The translations under genes and the position numbers were made by a program. Shown here in pieces: positions 58,534-64,000 of a stretch of 64,000 nucleotides of DNA; the stretch's first letter is position 1; the number at the start of each line of letters is the position of its first letter. The DNA comes from Siphlonurus alternatus (lineage: Eukaryota; Arthropoda; Insecta; Ephemeroptera; Siphlonuridae): NCBI GenBank assembly GCA_949825025.1, contig OX463786.1:10282387-10346386 (forward strand), read 5' to 3'. The notes under the pieces are model-generated. The model made no database searches. It saw only the letters and a program-made list of their open reading frames with translations, and was not told the DNA's origin.

Positions 58534-61500
58534 TATTTAAAACAATATTTTCATGTATTTTAATTTCTTACAATCCCTTTTATATGCTGTAATTTTATAA
58601 GTCTGCGTTAACTTCAAGTAAATAAGTACCTTTTCATAACTGTAAGTATAGCATCTATTCATAAAGTTTACAGATTTTTACATAAACACACGTGATATTT
58701 TTATTATCTATAAAAAAAGTCATTAAAATTTATAAGATAACAACTGTACCTTTCTCGCTGTACGGCACGGCTGTACACTGTCCGTCACTGCCCCTGAACC
58801 TCCATGCGTGGAAAGGACACTCGATGCAGTCGCCCCTGACAGACCCTCCGACCGCCATGTTGGCCCCAAGGTGGGGACAGTACGCGTCCAGGACGAACGC
58901 CTCGCCGCTCTCTCCGCGGAACACCGCGAAGTTCTCACCTGCAGAAAGAAGCAACGATAAGTGCTGTGGGAGGTGTGGCGCAATGCACTTGACCTGGACT
59001 CGTCAGATCACAGAAGGCAAGCTACGTCGAGTATGGTTAGTAGTTGGATGGGTGACCATTTTCAACAAAAAACATGTTTCACACTCAAGGGTAAATCGAT
59101 GTGCTTTTCCACTATATGGTTCCCTTGGCTTTGGACCATTCCACTTCTGGTTCATTGACAAAAGTTATAGTCCATCCTGGCTGAGGTTTCCACGTTTTCC
59201 TCAGTCGCAGGCAAATGCCGGTTATGCCAAGATGGATTTGCACAGAGCGTACTTGAGTCTAATCAAGTTCGCTCTGATTTGCAAGAGGTTCCGGAAGAGC
59301 CCGCGAGACGCTCAAGTTAGGTTTCGGAAGGTTCGATGTTTCAAACTTAGTAAGTAATTAGTAATTAGTACTCAATTGTGGTTTGATTAAAAAAATATAT
59401 TTATTAGTTAATTACAATTTGAATTTATGAAAGAATGTTTTTATAAGATTTTATGAAATTTATATCAAATTGAAAAAAAAAAAATGTTCGTCAATGTTAT
59501 TATAATGACATTTTTGCAAATAAACTGCCTCATAATTTGAGGCTAACTTTGTGGAAGAAAATCAATCTCATATAATATTTGGTAAATATAGAACAATAGA
59601 TATTGCAGCTGATAACATTGAATGATAATCATATTTCAAAATTACATTGTTCTAAAAGGGAGTTAACATTTAAAAAGTTGTGTCATATATAACCAAAGGA
59701 CGTTGGTATGGAAATTAGATATAAAATAACCTACCTAAATATTAGTGACATTAATTAATTTAAAAAACAATATGATTTAAGCTATTGTTTTAGATATAAT
59801 TAAGAAATATTTAGGAAAACCTGCAAACAATTTACGTATTGCATATTTTGATAGAGGGAATGGTGTTATATATTTTTTTAACCTTGCAGCACTCTTAAAA
59901 TGGTGCAATGATACGTCAAAGTCATGCTAGCGTGTTAAATATGTCGTCACAGCGTTTGTTAGATAATTTTAGATATTAGGGTTTGTCATTTGTGGAACAA
60001 ACTGCCTCTAAATATTAGATCTTTAAATGGTTTCTTGTTTTATTCAAGATTAAAAGTTTATTTGCTTAGTCATCAATTGTAAATAACGTATAAATTTATT
60101 TGACTGACCTGTGTTATACTCGTGATGTTTTATTTATATTCTTATTACAAGTTATTTTGTTATGTTTTCCTTTATTTTTTATTAATAATTGTTAAAAGGG
60201 ATACTATGCGTAACTCCTCGTTGCGTTTTGTCCTGTATATAGGACTGTTTTAGTATCACTGGCCAACTGTTATTTTATGTAACAATCGGGAAATATAATA
60301 AATAAATAATATAAAATATTTATAAAAATTTGAACAAATTTGAGTTCGAGTTAGGTCCAAAATTTGCATTAAAATTTTTCACTAAAGGCGGAATTACACG
60401 GCAAGAAGGTTCTCTCTCTAACCTGAGAAGCTACTCAATATCCTGTGATGGGGACGATTCTGAGATCTCAGTCAACAGTTTCATTCTTGACTCACCGAGT
60501 GCCGCCACGTGCTTCACCTGCCCCTTGGCCAGCTGATCAGACTCGAGGAGGGCGAACCATCCATTGGGGTACACGGGGGGCAGATTCCCCACCTTGCGCA
60601 GTCGGTTCATTTCGCGGGCAAGTTCGCGCTTCGCCTTGCCCTTCCAGCGTCCTGCAGAGCCGCACTCCAGACCCGCGTCGAAACCAACATCACTCAGGTC
60701 CTGGGGACAAGGACAGACATGTACACTTCAGGACAGAACTCCTGCCTGATTTTCTGGAACTACAAGATACATAATGGAGTACTGTCCTCATTTTTTTTTA
60801 TTGCAGAAATGGATAGGGTGTGCAAAGTTATGCTACCCTGATTTATTTTTTATTTTTTAGAGACCAGGAACTATTTTTAAAATATTATTGAAAGTCCATT
60901 TTGTGACGTCACGAGACGGCAAAACCTATATTTTTCTTAAGGAGCGGCGCCTCGTTACGTCACAAAAAGAACTTTCAATAAGTTTTTAAAAATAGTTTCC
61001 AGTCTCTAAAAAATCTGACAAAAATCAGGGTAGTATAACTTTGCACGCTCTATCCATTTCTGCAATAAAAAAAATTAGGTCGGTACTCCATACAAAGACA
61101 TGCAGATTTGTAATTTTGGGGGGAGGTAAGAAGAGAACCCAAGTCTAGTCAAGTTCAAGTTGAAGTTCCCCACTATTTTACAGATTGAGTGGCAGCGTTT
61201 ACAAATATTATACAGTAGGGGTAACGTTCGTGGTGCCTTGAGGTGTATCTCTCAGGATGGTAGAAATGTTACTTTAGGGGAGCTGTCAAAGTAATGAGGT
61301 TCATAGAGAGATCTGGTGAACCAATGCTCTTTAGGATAATATTAATAATAATTAGAAATGGAAATAAATTAAATATTTATTTTATAATATTGCAAATAAT
61401 AAAAACATATTGGTATTAATATAATATTAATGCAATGCCATCAATATTTTAATTTTTTAATTTATTTTTTTTTTTTTCGTTTGAAAACTCCCTTAATGGG

Positions 61501-62657
61501 TCTTTCACCATACGTCACAAAACAATATGACGTCATAATTGTGTAGGCAAAACATTGTCAGCGGCATAGCAGATACGTGTTAAAGTTGGTCTCGAAATTA
61601 ATTTCTCCTGACGATTCTTATCATTTCTCGTAGAATTTTCTTTCATAAATGGTGACAAGAAGAATCAATGCTAGTGAAAAAAAAAAATATTTGGCGACCA
61701 AAACTGTTATGAGAAAAGATGTGTTGTGAGTTACGTTAACATGCACAGCATAGGATTTTAGAGTTTTCTGTCTACATCCCGAAGTTCTTCGGGCGGCTTC
61801 GGGCATCCCCGTGCTACCCAAAATGTACACATGAAATTACCGTGTGCAAAAGTTATATTTTTTTGTTTTACATTTAATAAAATAAAATTTTAAATAAATT
61901 TAAAAACAATGAAAAAAAATATTTTAAACTATTTTTAAAATTTTAGTAACAAATTTATTTTTATAAAGAAAAAACTTGATTTTATATCACGTTTCTTTAT
62001 AAAAAAATATAAATAAAATGTGAGTATAAAATCAGCATTTTAGGTTAAAATCTACTTTTTTGGTGATATTTCGCGGGATTTCTTGTATCCGAACAGAAAT
62101 CAATACAAATAAAAATAGAAATTAAATACAATAGAAAAATTAATTGTAGAGCAAAATTGTGTAGAATATATGTAGAATATAAATAAATGAGAATCAGCTG
62201 GTTGAAATACACCATAGCAAAAGTGATAAAAGTTGGCATACGAGGAAAACTTATCAATTTCCCAAAATATATTAACCAATAAATTATGAAAACTCATGTA
62301 TAAAATTCTATTAAAGTAATTTGATAAATGTTTCATTCTTGAATATAATTTACTATCAAATTTTGTACCACTGAAAAATATTTATTAAATTTATGAATTT
62401 ATATAGAAATCTATCAAAATTTCTAAAACCATACCATGCACTCCCTATAATATATAAAATAATAGACTTACCTTAATATAATTGATAGGTAGAAACAGAT
62501 AATAATAGATTATAGCAACGACTATAAATCCAATTATTAACTCTGTCCATGGTAATGCTGGTACTGATTGTGAGTAAGTTTTTAGAAGTGGGTAGATATC
62601 TTGAGTGCTGTTGATCGAACACCACAGGTGCGAACAAGAAGGCATGGAGAGCTGCAT
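52826..62657 (-). CDS. nvd: Neverland/DAF-36 cholesterol 7-desaturase, seven exons
   Basis: Minus-strand join: 62472-62657, 60496-60700, 58750-58938, 56572-56750, 55709-55960, 54570-54743, 52826-52990. This is 1,350 nt (449 codons plus stop), close to known Neverland proteins. All introns are GT-AG with consistent phases (0, 1, 1, 0, 0, 0). The product is a Rieske non-haem iron oxygenase that converts cholesterol to 7-dehydrocholesterol, the entry step to ecdysteroids or dafachronic acids. It has an N-terminal membrane segment (about 38-58) and then a Rieske cluster at C151-P-H153 and C171-x2-H174. The mononuclear iron site is in [12 protein letters not shown] (D261, H264, H269), and the C-terminus includes [15 protein letters not shown]. 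No frameshift is seen. Confidence 0.93.
53008..53630 (+). repeat. Repeat family D copy in nvd intron 6, split by a family C element
   Basis: The left part 'ggattactaaggtatttttgtc.cacgcta' and the right part 'ccaaggggaggg...gaaacgacccgctacttaag...ggtattgctagggtta' together correspond to the uninterrupted copy at 55995-56235 in reverse. The interruption is 53040-53383. Confidence 0.75.
53040..53383 (-). mobile_element. Fold-back family C element with TATA duplications
   Basis: The 344-bp element is bounded by CGGTAATTTCATG and CATACG/GTGAAAGACCCG-type ends. It is flanked by TATA on both sides (53036-53039 and 53384-53387). It lies inside a family D copy, so family C inserted later. Confidence 0.8.
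54079..54451. repeat. Fold-back family B copy in nvd intron 6
   Basis: It starts TTAAGGTAGAGATAATACAG and ends with the complement TATCTCTACCTTAA. The arms pair almost perfectly over the whole 373 bp. Confidence 0.9.
54570..54743 (-). CDS. nvd: nvd exon 6
   Basis: The 58-codon exon encodes [20 protein letters not shown], then [20 protein letters not shown]. The acceptor is 'atcctccccag' and the donor is ATG|GTGAGA. Confidence 0.93.
55487..55618. repeat. Fold-back family I-like hairpin in nvd intron 5
   Basis: 'aaaagttatccagctttctcactaaccgcgg' pairs imperfectly with 'tattgagaaacctgaatac'. The ends resemble the hairpin at 30972. Confidence 0.6.
55709..55960 (-). CDS. nvd: nvd exon 5: mononuclear iron site
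   Basis: The 84-codon exon carries [14 protein letters not shown], the Asp/His/His catalytic motif of Rieske oxygenases, then [13 protein letters not shown] and [19 protein letters not shown]. The acceptor is 'atttctccag' and the donor is CAG|GTGAGA. Confidence 0.94.
55995..56235 (-). repeat. Repeat family D copy in nvd intron 4
   Basis: This is the uninterrupted copy. Read on the minus strand it runs 'accctagtattaccaaggta...cgggtcgaacgacccgctatttaag' to a G/C-rich end near 55998. Confidence 0.7.
56259..56405. repeat. hAT-like short element in nvd intron 4
   Basis: CAGGGTTGGACTGAGAAGAG at the left roughly pairs with CTCTGGCCCAACCCTTCC at the right. CAGGG-type termini are usual in hAT elements, but the duplication is unclear. 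Confidence 0.4.
56572..56750 (-). CDS. nvd: nvd exon 4
   Basis: It starts after 'gtcatttcag' and ends CAG|GTACAG. It encodes [20 protein letters not shown] followed by VWHHAEG and the bridging region to the catalytic domain. Confidence 0.9.
57170..58300. repeat. Tandem array of about 340-bp units in nvd intron 3
   Basis: Three diverged units start near 57170, 57500 and 57860. Each has a (TC)n start, then 'aatcta.cactgactcaaaata', 'aaattgtgacgta', 'caatgtttgtgtt', 'cattgacgtcaatgcttttggaaggatctta' and 'taggctctactcaata'. A fourth (TC)n run (58231-58293) begins the next unit. The (TC)n tract at 57509-57563 is the longest. Confidence 0.85.
58457..58533. repeat. (TA)n microsatellite in nvd intron 3
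   Basis: About 77 bp, broken once by an A-rich step. Confidence 0.95.
58750..58938 (-). CDS. nvd: nvd exon 3: Rieske [2Fe-2S] domain
   Basis: The 63-codon exon holds both halves of the cluster motif ([14 protein letters not shown] and [13 protein letters not shown]) with the usual 17-residue spacing. The acceptor is 'ctttctgcag' and the donor is AAAG|GTACAG. A SINE sits only about 20 bp upstream in the intron. Confidence 0.95.
58960..59365 (+). mobile_element. 5S-rRNA-derived SINE, near full length
   Basis: The head (ctcgtcagatcacagaaggc, then ggttagtagttggatgggtgacc) matches the internal-promoter half of 5S rRNA. The family body follows (tggttcccttggctttggacc, gtccatcctggctgaggtttccacg, aagagcccgcgagacgctcaagtta) and then the 3' end (gtaattagtaattagtactcaat). 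It lies antisense to nvd in intron 2, about 20 bp from the exon 3 acceptor. Confidence 0.85.
59981..60310 (+). mobile_element. Non-LTR retrotransposon 3' remnant in nvd intron 2
   Basis: Codons at 59981-60082 read [20 protein letters not shown], then [13 protein letters not shown] and a stop. This is the usual C-terminus of a CR1/L2-like reverse transcriptase ORF. About 220 bp of 3' untranslated sequence and an 'aataaataaataa' tail follow. Confidence 0.7.
60496..60700 (-). CDS. nvd: nvd exon 2
   Basis: It follows 'ccttgtccccag' and ends CTCG|GTGAG (phase 1). It encodes a linker and the conserved [20 protein letters not shown] and [10 protein letters not shown] stretch that precedes the Rieske domain. 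Confidence 0.9.
60774..61091. repeat. Fold-back family A copy in nvd intron 1
   Basis: The ends are ATGGAGTACTGTCCTCA and its approximate complement GGTCGGTACTCCAT. Both long arms are present with 'tgtgacgtcacgag' near the centre. Confidence 0.85.
61497..61842 (+). repeat. Fold-back family C copy in nvd intron 1
   Basis: It runs from GGGTCTTTCACCATACGTCA to CATGAAATTACCG and includes the 'gaagttcttcgggcggcttcggg' segment near its right end. It is colinear with the reverse complement of 53040-53383. Confidence 0.85.
62472..62657 (-). CDS. nvd: nvd exon 1: signal-anchor region
   Basis: The 62 codons include a hydrophobic helix ([19 protein letters not shown]) that should anchor the enzyme in the ER membrane. 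The donor is AAG|GTAAGT. I chose the ATG at 62657 for its CACC context. An in-frame ATG at 62735 could extend the protein by 26 residues. However, 'atgttccag' just upstream looks like an acceptor for a 5' untranslated exon, which would exclude it. Confidence 0.8.
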
Positions 62658-63644
62658 GGTGACACCTGCTCGATCACTCTCTATCTGACCACAAACCGTC
62701 CCTCTGGAACATACGTTGAATACATTAGTATGCATGTATTCAATAACGTCTTTCAATCATATAAATATTTGATTTTTATAGTAGTACACTACTGATTATA
62801 GTTAAATTTATTTGATATTCTTGCAGGAAGTGTAAAGTTTGCAGTTCTTCTGTTTGCAATTCAGGTTTGAAACTTTTCAAATGGTTTTTTATTAGAAGTA
62901 CTGAACTATGTGTGAAATTGTATTAATAATATATGAATAGAAAGGCCAGAAACTTCACACTTCCAGCTATTTCCGGAGGGAACATTACATAAATTTGCCT
63001 ATACATAGAAATATAGATATATTTTATTGTTTTTTATTTTTTTCCGCATTTTTTACCAAATTTAACGATTATGTGTGATATGTGTGAAATTGTAACGATA
63101 ATTATATACGAATGGAAAGACCAGAAACTTTACACTAGCTTCCGGCTACTTCCGGAAGGAACATTATATAAATTTGTCTATATATAGAAATATAGATATA
63201 TTTTATTGTTTTTTCTGCATTTTTTTTTACAAATGCAAATTTAACGATTTAAATGGGAATATATGTTAAAAGAAAGCTGGAGTACACTTCTAATATTAGA
63301 AAATGTACGGAGCAAATTTTTGACCAGCAGATATTTTCTGTCGAGTGAAAATTTCAGGAGAGGTGACTGTACGAAAATTTGTTGTTTATGCATTAAAAAT
63401 CATATATCTCATATTGAAAAGCTCTTTGCATGAAATAACATACTATTTTATTTAACTGTTTATTGAGCTGGAAAATATATTTTATATCATATTAAACTAA
63501 AAGTTACACATGCTTATATTAATTATTCTTGCAAAATTCAAATTCAAAATTCTTTTGTTAATTTCTTTAGTTCCTACAATCATATTGTATACATTCACAT
63601 TTTTTATTTTATTTTTTTAATTTTTTTATTAAACCCTATTGGGT
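62658..63644. other. Upstream flank of nvd with a tandem duplication
   Basis: A unit of about 175 bp is repeated at 62935-63080 and 63110-63250 (gaaaggccagaaactt.acact..ttccgg...ggaacatta.ataaattt, 'atatagatatattttattgttttt'). No TATA box or initiator is convincing in the AT-rich background, so I do not call an nvd promoter. Confidence 0.6.
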
Positions 63645-64000
63645 ACTTCTATTTACTAATTACATACTACTTGAAACCCCGAAACTTCCGAAACCCTAAC
63701 TTGAGCGTTTCGCGGGCTCTTCTGGAACGGGGGCGGCCACGGCCTTGCAAATCCATCTCGGCATTTGCCTGCGGCTGAGGGAAACGTGGAAACCTCAGCC
63801 AGGATGGACGCTACAGCTTTTGTCAATGAACCGGAAGTGCAATGGTCCAAAGCCAGGGGAACCACTTACTGTTAGTGGAAAAGCGCAACGTTTTACCCCT
63901 GGGTGGGAAACGTGGTTTTTGTTGAAAATGGTCACCCATCAAACTACTAACCACGCGCGGCGTTGCTTGACTTCGGTGATCTGACGAGACCCGGTCAAGC
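63645..64000 (-). mobile_element. 5S-rRNA-derived SINE, running off the window
   Basis: On the minus strand it begins at the window edge with 'gcttgaccgggtctcgtcag', then 'atcaccgaagtcaagcaacg' and 'ggttagtagtttgatgggtgacc', the clearest 5S match in the window. The body and the end 'agtaaatagaagtacccaat' near 63645 complete the family. Any 5' part lies outside. Confidence 0.88.

Noticed and set aside
58692..59357. 221-codon plus-strand frame
   Set aside because: It is made of the antisense of neverland exon 3 joined to SINE sequence. Neither part codes on this strand.
60445..60841. Three overlapping plus-strand frames
   Set aside because: They are antisense to the GC-rich neverland exon 2, whose minus-strand frame matches the family and has correct splice sites.

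Overview
The window is AT-rich genomic DNA from an animal, probably an invertebrate. Host coding exons are short, clearly richer in G+C than their surroundings and bounded by GT...AG introns. Introns and intergenic DNA are full of microsatellites, fold-back (MITE-like) elements, a 5S-rRNA-derived SINE family and decayed non-LTR retrotransposons. The one host gene I can name is a seven-exon neverland/DAF-36 Rieske oxygenase. That gene fits an ecdysteroid- or dafachronic-acid-type steroid maker but is found in several animal phyla, so I do not name a species.

Layout. (1) 1-3716: host DNA with a (TATTA)n array, other microsatellites, a SINE fragment and one fold-back repeat. (2) 3723-19173: a complete 15.45-kb Polinton/Maverick element (polintovirus-like), bounded by 280-bp terminal inverted repeats and a perfect 6-bp target duplication, GTGATC. 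(3) 19180-52800: host DNA with almost no genes, many fold-back families, one long hairpin, a non-LTR fragment and two candidate orphan exons. (4) 52826-62657, minus strand: the neverland gene, with introns crowded by insertions. (5) 62658-64000: its upstream flank, with a tandem repeat and a SINE that runs off the edge.

The Polinton carries its family gene set with no visible breaks. It has a protein-primed type B DNA polymerase with N-terminal zinc fingers and an integrase with a C-terminal chromodomain. It has a packaging ATPase, an adenovirus-type cysteine protease, single- and double-jelly-roll capsid proteins, and a PLA2-domain protein with a pX-like tail. It also has a DUF8207-like protein, a coiled-coil protein with a tail-fibre-like motif, a 51-residue basic protein, and a spliced 108-residue gene at the right end. 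The last plus-strand gene encodes a protein with an exact BIR zinc signature, so the element carries a candidate apoptosis inhibitor.

Organisation. Polymerase plus PLA2-protease-minor capsid-small ORF-major capsid-BIR lie on the plus strand. Integrase, coiled-coil, DUF8207, ATPase and the spliced gene lie on the minus strand. Each end has a TATA box followed by a short exon that ends CCG|GT. Most internal genes have a YAG acceptor-like site 2-25 nt before the ATG. That arrangement would suit alternative splicing of two inward transcripts onto shared leaders, but this is inference.
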